A DNA stretch of 47,721 bases from Clostridia bacterium (GCA_021205365.1 JAJPXP010000050.1:11126-58846); one strand, 5' to 3'; shown: positions 16,727 to 25,338, numbered from the stretch's first letter. Numbers and translations: made by a program. Notes: generated from the sequence alone by a model not told the origin.

Positions 16727-17272
16727 TTACGGCTGTCGGAATGGCACGCCAAAAAAGTCTGCCGTTGACACCGACAGATTCCTGGCGATATCGCGGATAT
16801 TGCCTCGAATCCAATTTACGTCATCCGGATTATCATGATAGGCAATTTCAATCAGGATAGCAGGTGCAGCTGTCCGCCGAAGCTCTGCAAGCCGCGTAGT
16901 GGGAATGATATCCACTAGCTGCGGTGTTGGTGAAATCAGGCTGAAATTATTGGCAAAAATCTCAGCTGCCCGCTGTCCTTCTGCACTTCCGGTATAATAA
17001 TAAACATCTGTCCCACGCAGCTGGCCGGCAAGGTTCTCCGGTGCGGCATTCGAATGAAGCGCAAGATGAAACTGTACATTTGCGGCATTGGATTTCTGTG
17101 CGCTGGTTAAAGCTGTATCTTCCGTGGTATTGCGTACAACCTGGATACCGGATGCCTCTAAATATGGCACCATCGCGTCGGCGATAAGATTCATATAATA
17201 TTCTTCATTGCCCACACCATCATAATACGGATTAAACTCCTGTGTGGACGGGCTAAGAAATACCGTTGGCAT
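16727..17272 (-). CDS. N-acetylmuramoyl-L-alanine amidase (Amidase_3), atypical zinc site
   Basis: 181 residues, a bare Amidase_3 catalytic domain. The C-terminal part is recognisable: HLALHSNA (His73) and ILIEIAYHDN (catalytic Glu). The usual N-terminal DPGHGG with the first zinc histidine is replaced by FLSPSTQ (residues 5-11), while the acidic pair GNEEYY (21-26) is kept. No signal peptide is visible, odd for a wall hydrolase. A GGGGAAA-type ribosome binding site precedes the ATG. Activity may be altered or lost. Confidence 0.8.
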   Translation of the reverse strand: MPTVFLSPSTQEFNPYYDGVGNEEYYMNLIADAMVPYLEASGIQVVRNTTEDTALTSAQKSNAANVQFHLALHSNAAPENLAGQLRGTDVYYYTGSAEGQRAAEIFANNFSLISPTPQLVDIIPTTRLAELRRTAAPAILIEIAYHDNPDDVNWIRGNIRDIARNLSVSTADFFGVPFRQP

Positions 17273-17367
17273 AGGATTTCCCCTTTCTGGATAATATCTC
17301 TCACCATCCTATGCGCAGGACAGCCTCTCCAACACAACAAAAACGTGCAGCCCTGCAACACAAAAAG

Positions 17368-17393
17368 CCGCCGGAGGCAAGCCTCCGGCGGCA
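17368..17393 (-). terminator. Intrinsic terminator of the hydrogenase-like gene
   Basis: Perfect 12-bp G/C-rich stem (17368-17379 with 17382-17393), followed on the minus strand by TTTTTGTG. Confidence 0.85.
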
Positions 17394-17420
17394 TATGGGG
17401 ATAAAATAGAAAGAAGATTT

Positions 17421-18848
17421 TTAGAATTTGGTTTCGTAGCTGCCAATGGACATATTGATGCCTTCCTTCTGGCTTTCCTTCGCATACTTGTCGAGCGTCA
17501 TCTTATCCTTCGGAGAATGGTTAATCACGCCCGCACCGTTGATACAGCCGCCTTCGCATGCCATACCCTCGATAAAGTTTTCTGCCAGACGTCCCATCTT
17601 CGCTTTGAGCAATGCAACCTTGCACTGTTCAATGCCGCTGCAGACCGCAGCCTTTGGAACGAAGTCAACTTCCTGCTCCTTCGCGCTCTGTATAACAGCC
17701 TCGGTCAGACCACCGGAACGGCCAAAGACACGTCCATAGTAGGATGCATCATTCATTGGCTGATCGCTCTGCTCTTCCGGCGGCAAGCCTGCAGCATCCA
17801 GAAGCGCCTGCATCTCCTCGAAGGTGATGACGCAGTCAATCCACGGTCTGACCGTGTCGAGCTTCTGCTCGTATTTCTTTGCTGTACAAGGGCCAATGAA
17901 GATCGTCTTAATCGGCCATGCGCTGTTCTCCTTGATATATCTGCCAATCTCAGCCATCGGGGACAGGTTGTGGGAAATATGCTCTGCCATTTCCGGCACA
18001 TGCTGCTGGATATACCGTACAAATGCGGGGCAGCAGGAGGAGGTCAGGAATCCCTTTTCTACCAATTCCTTCGTTTCCTTCTTTGCAACCATGTCCGCAC
18101 CCAGCGCCGCTTCGACAACATCATGGAAGCCCAGATTGCGCAGCGCCTGCTTTACCTGCCCAAGGGATGCCTTCTGATACTGGGATGCAATAGCAGGAGC
18201 AATGATTGCTACGGTATAGTAACCGCGGTGATCTGCCTGCTTGATCAAATTGATCGCATCTACCATATAAGAATTATCAACCACCGCGCCAAACGGGCAC
18301 TGGCTCACACAAGCGCCGCAGTTGATACACTTTTCATAATTGATTTCCGCCTTCTGCTGGTCATTCATCTTAATTGCGCCGATCTTGCAAGCACGTTCAC
18401 ATGGGCGGATATTTTCCGTAATCGCGCCATATGGACAGGCCTTTGCACAGCGTCCGCAATGGATGCACTTTTCTGGATCAATTTCAGCCTTGCCGTCGCG
18501 GCCCTTGGTGATTGCATTGCGCGGACAGGCTTTCATGCACCGATGGGCCAGACATCCACGACAGGCATTGCTGACAGTATAGCGGTCAACCGGACATTCA
18601 TCACATGCAATGTCAATAACCTGGATAATATCGCTTCCCTGCTCGCCGCCCAGGGCATTATGTACACGCTCGGTGACAATGGCACGTTCTTTATATACAC
18701 AGCACCGCATCGTCGGTTTCTTTCCCGGGATAACCTCAAGCGGAACCGAATAATACACATCGTCCATCTTTTCATTCAAGGCATGCTCCGCAACTGCACG
18801 CAATACCTTGTATTTTATCTTCTGGACATCAGTCTCAAAATTTCTCAT
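17421..18848 (-). CDS. [FeFe]-hydrogenase-like protein (group B type)
   Basis: 475 residues. The N-terminal half is a ferredoxin-like region with many Cys clusters, including CRGCLAHRCMKACP (about residue 100), CIHCGRCAKACP (about 130) and CINCGACVSQCP (about 165). The C-terminal half is the hydrogenase large-subunit domain with variant H-cluster motifs: TSSCCPAF, IGPCTAKKYE and GMACEGGCINGAG. These match the group B (clostridial accessory) enzymes rather than the prototypical bioenergetic group A. It could make or sense H2; no hydE/F/G or partner subunits lie nearby. The ATG at 18848 has GGAGAAG upstream. Confidence 0.88.
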   Translation of the reverse strand: MRNFETDVQKIKYKVLRAVAEHALNEKMDDVYYSVPLEVIPGKKPTMRCCVYKERAIVTERVHNALGGEQGSDIIQVIDIACDECPVDRYTVSNACRGCLAHRCMKACPRNAITKGRDGKAEIDPEKCIHCGRCAKACPYGAITENIRPCERACKIGAIKMNDQQKAEINYEKCINCGACVSQCPFGAVVDNSYMVDAINLIKQADHRGYYTVAIIAPAIASQYQKASLGQVKQALRNLGFHDVVEAALGADMVAKKETKELVEKGFLTSSCCPAFVRYIQQHVPEMAEHISHNLSPMAEIGRYIKENSAWPIKTIFIGPCTAKKYEQKLDTVRPWIDCVITFEEMQALLDAAGLPPEEQSDQPMNDASYYGRVFGRSGGLTEAVIQSAKEQEVDFVPKAAVCSGIEQCKVALLKAKMGRLAENFIEGMACEGGCINGAGVINHSPKDKMTLDKYAKESQKEGINMSIGSYETKF

Positions 18849-19253
18849 GGACACTTCTCCCTTTCCCAGAAAAATGAAAGTTTGTCGTATTCTTAACAAA
18901 TGTATTGTATCGTAACAACGAATCATTGTCAAACAGGTGATACCTGCCTTTTGTCAGTACAGATGATGACATGTTGTGTATTCTTTGATGATATGTACCT
19001 TACTTTCTGTTATAAAGTGCTGCAAAATGTGACGCCAAACCTGCATCATATGTGTATTTCTTATAATTCCTGTTCCGAATCTTTGTTTATTTATGCCAAC
19101 TTTCATGATTTTGAAAAATTTCCGTCAAAAATTGGCGTTTTGACACGAACCATTGCATGCCGTATTTCTGTACGGAAATACAGCCGCTCCCGCCATAGCC
19201 GGAAAGCGGCATTCCACATGATTCCAATTGTTAAATTTCAGACAAAATACCGG
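18849..19253 (-). other. Intergenic region: hydrogenase promoter and structured DNA
   Basis: Minus strand promoter TTGACA (18927-18932), 17 bases, TACAAT (18904-18909) for the hydrogenase-like gene. The rest (18940-19253) has no convincing gene. It holds inverted repeats: GTCAAAA/TTTTGAC (19124-19144) and, around 19155-19220, nested repeats (GTATTTC/GAAATAC, and ATGCCG/CGGCAT further apart) that could fold as a branched RNA downstream of the fumarase gene. Confidence 0.6.
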
Positions 19254-19811
19254 TTAGTCTGCTGTACGGAATGCAGCAATGCCGGTTGCATACAGGCTGC
19301 CTCCCTGTGCGTCCATGGAAACGATTGCCGGAAAATTCTCTACCGTCAGACGCTTCACGGATTCACAGCCAAGCTCATCATATGCAACAACCTCAAGCGA
19401 ACGCACGGAATCTGCAATAATTGCACCTGCACCGCCGATTGCCACCATATAAACACAGCCATATTTCTGCATTGCATCATGTACTGCCTGATTTCGCACA
19501 CCCTTGCCGATCATGCATACCTGTCCCTTTTGAATGAGAGTTGGGGAAAATGGATCCATACGGCCAGAAGTTGTCGGGCCGCAGGCACCAATGACCTGTC
19601 CCGGCTTCGCCGGAGTCGGGCCCGCATAATAAACAACAGAATCCTGAATATCAAAAGGAACCTGCTCACCAGCTTCCAGCGCCGCAATAATCTTTTTGTG
19701 CGCGGCATCACGCGCCGTATATACGGTTCCTGTCAGAGATACCGTATCGCCTGCTTTCAACACGTCAACATATTCGCGCAACTGGGACGTTTTCAGATCA
19801 TAATGTGCCAT
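19254..19811 (-). CDS. Fumarate hydratase / L-tartrate dehydratase beta subunit (Fe-S class I)
   Basis: 185 residues, the size of a stand-alone beta subunit (the C-terminal domain of class I fumarases). Signatures: GTVYTARDAAHKKI (about residues 27-40), YYAGPTPAKPGQVIGACGPTTSGRMD (about 60-85) and the GKGVRNQAV segment. With an alpha subunit carrying the 4Fe-4S cluster it would interconvert fumarate and malate. No alpha subunit gene is adjacent on either side, so it is orphaned here. The ATG at 19811 has a GAGG about 10 bases upstream. Confidence 0.88.
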   Translation of the reverse strand: MAHYDLKTSQLREYVDVLKAGDTVSLTGTVYTARDAAHKKIIAALEAGEQVPFDIQDSVVYYAGPTPAKPGQVIGACGPTTSGRMDPFSPTLIQKGQVCMIGKGVRNQAVHDAMQKYGCVYMVAIGGAGAIIADSVRSLEVVAYDELGCESVKRLTVENFPAIVSMDAQGGSLYATGIAAFRTAD

Positions 19812-19851
19812 GTGAAAAACCTCATTTCTTATGAATATTTCTCTATGGTAC

Positions 19852-19880
19852 ATTATAGCAGGGAAAATTCGGAAATACAA
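19852..19880 (-). promoter_or_regulatory. Promoter of the fumarase beta gene
   Basis: Minus strand TTGTAT (19875-19880), 17 bases, TATAAT (19852-19857) with extended TGC. Confidence 0.7.
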
Positions 19881-19931
19881 CCGGAAACCTTTTCCCTTTT
19901 TATTTTCTTTGCGCATAAGAAAACAGAGGTC

Positions 19932-19960
19932 TTGTTATTCGTTTATTTTATCGTTATAAT
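19932..19960 (+). promoter_or_regulatory. Promoter of the mosaic membrane protein gene
   Basis: TTGTTA (19932-19937), 17 bases, TATAAT (19955-19960), divergent from the fumarase promoter. Confidence 0.7.
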
Positions 19961-20011
19961 AGTGTAATGGCATATTCCTGCAAAATTCGACATACATGAG
20001 GGGAATGTATT

Positions 20012-21457
20012 TTGATTTCAAAAAAATTATATTTTGATACAATCCGGCGGATTGCCCGAATCCTGACACTTTTCTGTGCCTGCCTTCTGGTAATCGGTAT
20101 TCCGGCATCTGCGGCGCGCATGGGTTCGGTTGACATCAACGGCTCCGAAGTCGCGTATCAGGCGCAGTATAAAGCATATACAGAGGCTGCTTCCGGGGAT
20201 GATGCAGTTGTCTGCTATTTTACGGTTTCCAATCCGACAGCAGGTAAAAACGGCGCGCTCTGCCGCATTATCCTGCCACAGAGCCAGAATGTCTACCTAT
20301 ATATGGATGCCGGTGACCTCGCTGTCATGCGGTATGACGGCTCGGAATACAAAAAATTTGGTGTAAACTATCAGTTGAACCGCAATGTAACCTATACCCT
20401 GTGTGTGTTCCGTGATGGACTGGTGTTTTTCGATGGCACACACTGCTATACTTACAGCGGCAATTTTTATGGCTTCACAGATGTCATTGCAGGCTGGAGT
20501 GATGATTCCAATGTTTTTTCGACCAAATTGACAAAAAAAGCATCGACGGAAAAGACAGACAGCGATGATACAGAAGCAGCAGAAACCAGCGCCAGCCTTG
20601 AAACAACAGAGGTCCCCGCTGTTAATCCTTACCCACCGATCTGGGTTGTACTTGCACTTCTTCTCGGTACTACAAGCAATTTGTTGGCAATGGCCGCACT
20701 GCGTTCCTCCAACATGGCGCTGCGTACTATCCGGCGTTCCATTCCGCACGCCAATCCCCCCCGCAGGCAGCCTGCTGCTGGTCCAAAACAGCCTGTGCAT
20801 CCTCCACAGCAGACTCGCAAAACACGGAACACCACGCAAAAATCTCCTGCAAAAAAACAGCAGCATACCACGAAACGCCCAGCTGCAAAACCTCAGGCAG
20901 CTTCTTCTGCTCCGGCAGGGCGAACACCCTCTCCTGCACCTGCAGCTCCGCGTCCGGCAGAGAAACGAAAGCCAACCCTCTTTTTCCTCGACGAACCAAC
21001 AAAAAAGGATTCCGGAAAACCATCAGCAGCTCAGAATGCATCGTTCCAGCCTTCTCAGCCATTTGACCTGTATCTCGGTACATTCTGGCGGGCACATACC
21101 GATAAAATGGTACCCTATCATTTCGGCAATGCGGGCCTTGGCTACTGCATCTTCTCACCTGGAACAGATCTTTCCACTGAAATGTTTGCCCAAATAAACA
21201 AGGGCGATCATATCTGGCTGAATCCGGTACGGTTCCATGCCGATTCTGCAGGCCAGGGTGTACTCCTTCTCATGTCGGAAATCGCCGGTATTGCCATGGC
21301 ATTTGACTTCTATCATGCGGACACAGGAAAGCGTGAAATGGCAGTCTCCTATGATGCGGAAATGGTCAATTTCCGTCCTGCACGCGTCACAAAAAATAAG
21401 CATGGCACGCTGGAACTGACAGAACGCGGTATTATTCTAATCAAACCGGTTCAATAA
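20012..21457 (+). CDS. Uncharacterised single-pass membrane protein with Pro/Lys-rich linker
   Basis: 481 residues from a TTG start with GAGGGGA at good spacing. Layout: signal peptide (about residues 10-35, cleavage near SAA), an extracytoplasmic beta-rich domain (about 35-180), an acidic Thr/Glu/Asp spacer (about 180-205), a transmembrane helix (about 210-232), a long basic Pro/Ala/Lys/Gln linker (about 245-345), and a compact cytoplasmic domain (about 350-481, starting FDLYLGTFWRAH). I do not recognise either domain. The layout suggests a sensor or scaffold that links an outer domain to an inner one. It has its own promoter, and ilvA follows with a separate one. Confidence 0.75.
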   Translation: MISKKLYFDTIRRIARILTLFCACLLVIGIPASAARMGSVDINGSEVAYQAQYKAYTEAASGDDAVVCYFTVSNPTAGKNGALCRIILPQSQNVYLYMDAGDLAVMRYDGSEYKKFGVNYQLNRNVTYTLCVFRDGLVFFDGTHCYTYSGNFYGFTDVIAGWSDDSNVFSTKLTKKASTEKTDSDDTEAAETSASLETTEVPAVNPYPPIWVVLALLLGTTSNLLAMAALRSSNMALRTIRRSIPHANPPRRQPAAGPKQPVHPPQQTRKTRNTTQKSPAKKQQHTTKRPAAKPQAASSAPAGRTPSPAPAAPRPAEKRKPTLFFLDEPTKKDSGKPSAAQNASFQPSQPFDLYLGTFWRAHTDKMVPYHFGNAGLGYCIFSPGTDLSTEMFAQINKGDHIWLNPVRFHADSAGQGVLLLMSEIAGIAMAFDFYHADTGKREMAVSYDAEMVNFRPARVTKNKHGTLELTERGIILIKPVQ

Positions 21458-21460
21458 CCC

Positions 21461-21489
21461 TTGCAAACGATATGGCACAGTGTTAAAAT
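21461..21489 (+). promoter_or_regulatory. ilvA promoter
   Basis: TTGCAA (21461-21466), 17 bases, TAAAAT (21484-21489). Confidence 0.65.
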
Positions 21490-21532
21490 GAAGTCTGGTT
21501 AATAATCTATTCAATATGGAGGAATCATCCCT

Positions 21533-22744
21533 ATGATCAGTATCAAGGATATCGATGAGGCTGCGCAGCGTTTGCAGCCTGTTGTTCATTATATCCCGTT
21601 GTCCTCTTCCACGACTTTTTCCGGTATGACCGGCGCGGAAGTATATCTCAAATGTGAAAACCAGCAGAAGACCGGTTCCTTTAAGGTCCGCGGTGCTTAT
21701 AACAAGATTATGAAACTGTACGAGGCAGGCGGACTGAAATCCGTTATTGCTTCCTCCGCAGGCAACCACGCACAGGGCGTTGCATTCGCTGCAAATAAAA
21801 TCGGCATTCCCGCTACAATTTGCATGCCGCGTTCCACTCCGATTGCCAAAGTATCCGCAACCCAGGGCTATGGCGCCAATGTTGTCCTGTCCGGTTCCTG
21901 TTATGATGATGCCTATGCTAAGGCAATGGAAATCGTAGAAGAAACTGGCGCTACCTTCATTCATCCGTTCGATGATGAAGATGTTATGGCTGGTCAGGGT
22001 ACCATCGGTCTGGAAATCCTGCGTGACCTCCCGGCTGTTGATGTCATTCTGGTTCCTGCCGGCGGCGGCGGACTGCTGTCCGGTGTTGCTGCCTGTGTTA
22101 AACAGATCAACCCGCGTATTCAGGTGATCGGTGTTCAGGCAGAAGGTGCTCCGGCAATCGCAGAGTCCTATCATCAGGAAAGCATCCATGCAAGTGCTTC
22201 CGTACATACCATCGCCGATGGTATTGCGGTAAAATGCCCTGGTTCCAAGACTATGGAACATATCAATGCATTTGTCGATGATATGATGACTGTTTCGGAT
22301 GACGAAATTGCATCCACTATCCTGCTGCTTCTGGAGCGTACCAAGCAGGTTGTCGAACCGGCTGGCGCTTCCTCTCTGGCTGCCCTGCTGTCCGGCAAGC
22401 GCGATTTCTCCGGCAAGAAGGTTGTTTGCCTGCTGTCCGGCGGTAATATTGATGTAAGCTTCATCCATCGTGTGGTTGAAAAGGGTCTGGTTACCCGTTG
22501 CCGTCACATTAAATTTTCCATCATCATGCCGGATGTACCGGGCTCTCTGGAACGTCTGGCAGGCATCATTGCTTCCCAAAATGCAAACATCATCATGTTC
22601 CAGCATGACCGTGTCAATGCAAATTTGGATATTGACGAAGCAATTGTCCATGTCGTCTGCGAAGTAGGCGGCAAAGAGCATGGAGACACCCTTCTGTCAG
22701 CGATCGAAAGCAATGGCTACAAATGCCTGCTGGGCGAAGGCTGA
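21533..22744 (+). CDS. ilvA: Threonine ammonia-lyase
   Basis: 403 residues, the short catabolic/biosynthetic form with one ACT domain. PLP enzyme converting threonine to 2-oxobutanoate and ammonia, the first step toward isoleucine. The PLP lysine is in KTGSFKVRGAYNK (about residue 50), the phosphate-binding loop is PAGGGGLLSG (about 180), and the C-terminal ACT domain (FSIIMPDVPGSLERLAGIIA, about 325-400) would bind a regulatory ligand. GGAGG precedes the ATG. Followed by a strong terminator. No other ilv genes are nearby. Confidence 0.95.
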   Translation: MISIKDIDEAAQRLQPVVHYIPLSSSTTFSGMTGAEVYLKCENQQKTGSFKVRGAYNKIMKLYEAGGLKSVIASSAGNHAQGVAFAANKIGIPATICMPRSTPIAKVSATQGYGANVVLSGSCYDDAYAKAMEIVEETGATFIHPFDDEDVMAGQGTIGLEILRDLPAVDVILVPAGGGGLLSGVAACVKQINPRIQVIGVQAEGAPAIAESYHQESIHASASVHTIADGIAVKCPGSKTMEHINAFVDDMMTVSDDEIASTILLLLERTKQVVEPAGASSLAALLSGKRDFSGKKVVCLLSGGNIDVSFIHRVVEKGLVTRCRHIKFSIIMPDVPGSLERLAGIIASQNANIIMFQHDRVNANLDIDEAIVHVVCEVGGKEHGDTLLSAIESNGYKCLLGEG

Positions 22745-22768
22745 TATTCCCGAAATAAATATACGAAA

Positions 22769-22794
22769 GCCCGTGTTTACGCTGAAACACGGGC
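22769..22794. terminator. Bidirectional intrinsic terminator
   Basis: 10-bp stem (22769-22778 with 22785-22794) then CTTTTCTTTT, between ilvA and the convergent lipoprotein gene. Confidence 0.85.
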
Positions 22795-22816
22795 CTTTTC
22801 TTTTGGACAAAAGAGC

Positions 22817-23197
22817 TTATCTGTTTGTACTGTTGTTCGCAGTGTTATTTCCGTTGACGTTATCACCATTTCCGGTCACTGCATCGCCAACATTTTCAGC
22901 GCCGTCTTCTACGGCACGTCCAAGGTCATCTGCTGCACTTTCCACATCACCAGTTACAGTGCCATCCGTATCAACGCCTGTGCCTGTTGTTGTGTTGTCA
23001 TCATAACCTGTGCCATCATTTCCGACGATACCGTCACCATTTCCATCTACAAATCCGGAACCGGTATCTGTGGTCGTATCCGTGGTGGTGGTCGTATCCG
23101 TTGTTGTGGACTCCGTTGTATTTGCGGTACCACAGCCTGCCAGCAGCATTGCCATCAGGCAAAGGGACAGAAAAATTGCTCCCATTCTTTTTTTCAT
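22817..23197 (-). CDS. Low-complexity lipoprotein
   Basis: 126 residues. Lipoprotein signal with lipobox LLAGC (Cys about residue 22), then a Thr/Asp-rich stretch (about 27-46), a Gly/Asp/Asn segment, an amphipathic piece (VESAADDLGRAVEDGAENVG, about 86-105) and an Asn-rich end. No known domain. It would sit on the outer face of the membrane as a flexible acidic surface protein. The ATG at 23197 has GGAGGT upstream; a short hairpin (AAAGGC/GCCTTT) lies just before that site. Confidence 0.8.
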   Translation of the reverse strand: MKKRMGAIFLSLCLMAMLLAGCGTANTTESTTTDTTTTTDTTTDTGSGFVDGNGDGIVGNDGTGYDDNTTTGTGVDTDGTVTGDVESAADDLGRAVEDGAENVGDAVTGNGDNVNGNNTANNSTNR

Positions 23198-23282
23198 GCG
23201 TATTACCTCCAAAGGCTAAATTTTGCCTTTAGTTTTCCGGTATACACAAATTTTTATACATCACAGGAAAAAATTACGCTTT

Positions 23283-23804
23283 TTATTTGCGCTCCACCAG
23301 ATGCAGATGCTTCATATGCTTCTGTAAAACATCGAGAATTGCGCCGGTGAGAAATCCCACCGGAATGGATGAAACCAGCAGCAGCGGCAAATACGCGATG
23401 ACATCTGCAGTCTGCATCACCAGCATAGCTGCCAGAATCTGTCCAAAATTATGCATTGTAGCGGATGCCGCACTAATCCCATAAAAAGAAAACCACTGAT
23501 TGTACTTATGCAGCAGAAGCCAGGTTGTGGTCAATGCCATCATTCCGCCAAACAGGCTGAACAGGAACTGTGTTACACTTCCTGCAAACAACGATGCCAG
23601 CACAACACGGCAGAACAGGATGGAATATGCCTCTTTTGGTGTGAGGAACAGCAGCGCAAACATCGTAACAACGTTTGCAAGCCCCAGCTTAATGCCTGGA
23701 ATTGGGATGAGCAGTTCCAGCGGTATCATACGCTCTGCCAGAGAAAGCGCCAGCGCCAGTGCCGTCAGCATGCCGCATAAGGCAATCCGTTTTGTGTTAT
23801 TCAT
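23283..23804 (-). CDS. Gx transporter family protein (heptaprenyl diphosphate synthase component I-like)
   Basis: 173 residues with about five membrane helices. It starts with TKRIALCGMLTALALALSLAERMIP and carries the conserved IPGIKLGLANVVTMFALLFL segment. Annotated in databases as Gx transporter or HepS component I; an S-component-like transport role is suspected. It is the last gene of an operon with ApbE and a NusG domain II protein, which suggests a flavin or quinone-linked redox function at the membrane. Confidence 0.88.
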   Translation of the reverse strand: MNNTKRIALCGMLTALALALSLAERMIPLELLIPIPGIKLGLANVVTMFALLFLTPKEAYSILFCRVVLASLFAGSVTQFLFSLFGGMMALTTTWLLLHKYNQWFSFYGISAASATMHNFGQILAAMLVMQTADVIAYLPLLLVSSIPVGFLTGAILDVLQKHMKHLHLVERK

Positions 23805-23819
23805 AAACGCTTCCTCCTG

Positions 23820-24218
23820 TCACTGGACAATCATATCAACCGCATCTGTATCATTCGTGTTGCCGGTAATTTTTGTCATAACCCGGTTTGGCAGACAGAC
23901 AGCAGTCTGCCCTACACGGGACACCCAGCCTGTGTTCTCACAGGTATGGTCCGGACATTCCGATTCCACAAACCGCATTTGCCTGCCATCCACTTCAATT
24001 GTGACCTCTGCAGCTTTGCCTTGCAGCTGAATCGTCTGTTTTGTATGGTTACCCAGCTTGATCTGCTGATACAGCTCACCATCCAGCCAGATTTCCCCAT
24101 AGGTCTGGTCTGTCTGCAGCAAAGCAAGGTGAATCCAGATACCGCACGCCGCAGCTATTATTACAAAAAATATGAGAAAATCTCCCCATCGCAGCAGAAG
24201 CTTTGTTTTATCCCGCAT
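23820..24218 (-). CDS. NusG domain II-containing membrane protein
   Basis: 132 residues. One N-terminal membrane helix (about residues 11-33) followed by an extracytoplasmic NusG domain II with the diagnostic Cys pattern ESECPDHTCENTGWVSR and QTAVCLPNRV (about 85-112). The function is unknown; the family is regularly next to apbE and Gx transporter genes, as here. Its start overlaps the end of the ApbE gene by 11 bases, and it is 15 bases before the Gx gene. Confidence 0.9.
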   Translation of the reverse strand: MRDKTKLLLRWGDFLIFFVIIAAACGIWIHLALLQTDQTYGEIWLDGELYQQIKLGNHTKQTIQLQGKAAEVTIEVDGRQMRFVESECPDHTCENTGWVSRVGQTAVCLPNRVMTKITGNTNDTDAVDMIVQ

Positions 24219-25221
24219 AAGTATACTCCATGTTCTGCAGTGTAAATTTATCCTTTAACCCTTCTGTTACATAGACACTATGATCGTCACGGACAAAAAC
24301 TGCATCGATAGCATTTTCCTCACAGAATTTCTGTGCGGCATCGAATCCCATGACAAACAATGCCGTGGAATAGGCATCTGCGCTGGTAGAATCCTGGGAA
24401 ACTACTGTTACACTGCGCAGATCGGTTTCCGCAGAATAACCGGTTTCCGGATCAAAAATATGGCAGTAACGCTTACCGTCTGCTTCGAAATACCGCTCAT
24501 AGTCTCCACTGGTGACAACGGTTGCATCTGAGACTGCCAATGTGGCAAAATAATCGCTCTGATTATCCGGGTCGGTAATGCCAACGGACCATGGCGTACC
24601 GTTATCCTTTTCCCCCAGTACATAAATATTTCCGCCCAGAGAAACAATCGCCTTATCGACACCATTTTTTTTCAAAATTTCAACGACATGATCTGCTGCA
24701 TAGCCCTTACCAATGCCGCCCAAATCGATTTGTGCTTCTTGCGGAATGGAAGCAGCTGTTCCATCCAGCGAAACCTTGGCATAATCAATCAGCGTAAGAA
24801 CTTTTTCAATTTCCTCCTGCGCCGGAACAGCTGCATCCTCCGTCCCAATGCCCCATAAATCCGACAGTGGTGCAATCGTCGGATCAAATTTTCCGCCTGT
24901 TTTTGCAGCTAGATCGAGTGCATCCTGCAAAATGTCTGCTGTTTGTCCCGTTATCTCTGTCCGCTCTCCTTCTGCATGATTGATGGCGTAAATATCACTG
25001 TCCTTCCTTGTTCTGGAGATATCTTTCTCCAGTATATTGATATAGGAAATGCTTTCATTTACGGCATTTTGTGCACTGCTGCCATACGCTGTGATGCGCA
25101 TCACCGTATCCATTGCATAAAAATCCTGTGTATAATAATCCTGTTCTGCCTGTGTACCGCAGCCAGTCAGCAGCAATGCCAGTAAACAGGCCCATACAAT
25201 GCCAATCCGTCGTTTTTTCAT
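24208..25221 (-). CDS. apbE: FAD:protein FMN transferase
   Basis: 337 residues. Lipoprotein signal (LLLTGC, Cys about 20), so it acts on the outer face of the membrane. It moves FMN from FAD to a Thr/Ser of a target flavoprotein, such as Rnf/Nqr-type or extracellular electron-transfer proteins. Motifs: MDTVMRITAYG, FDPTIAPLSDLWG, the Mg/FAD segment IDLGGIGKGYAAD, VSLGGNIYVLG and HIFDPETGY. Of two adjacent ATGs, 25221 has the better spacing from GGAGG. No flavinylated target protein is visible in the window. Confidence 0.93.
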   Translation of the reverse strand: MKKRRIGIVWACLLALLLTGCGTQAEQDYYTQDFYAMDTVMRITAYGSSAQNAVNESISYINILEKDISRTRKDSDIYAINHAEGERTEITGQTADILQDALDLAAKTGGKFDPTIAPLSDLWGIGTEDAAVPAQEEIEKVLTLIDYAKVSLDGTAASIPQEAQIDLGGIGKGYAADHVVEILKKNGVDKAIVSLGGNIYVLGEKDNGTPWSVGITDPDNQSDYFATLAVSDATVVTSGDYERYFEADGKRYCHIFDPETGYSAETDLRSVTVVSQDSTSADAYSTALFVMGFDAAQKFCEENAIDAVFVRDDHSVYVTEGLKDKFTLQNMEYTYAG

Positions 25222-25253
25222 CATAAATCCTCCGTGTAAGCACATATGAACTT

Positions 25254-25282
25254 ATTATAATACGATGCCGCAGTAAATACAA
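25254..25282 (-). promoter_or_regulatory. Promoter of the apbE operon
   Basis: Minus strand TTGTAT (25277-25282), 17 bases, TATAAT (25254-25259). Confidence 0.7.
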
Positions 25283-25338
25283 TGTTAAAAACATGCACTG
25301 CCGTATTGTCTGTGCCATACACAGGCCCTGTAAAAATG

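Noticed and set aside
17517-18896. 459-residue plus-strand frame over the hydrogenase-like gene
   Set aside because: Shadow of a gene with many CxxCxxC clusters on the minus strand, which fixes the true frame.
21437-22681. 414-residue open frame antisense to ilvA
   Set aside because: Shadow of a clear threonine ammonia-lyase gene; composition is Cys/Asn/His-rich nonsense without a start signal.
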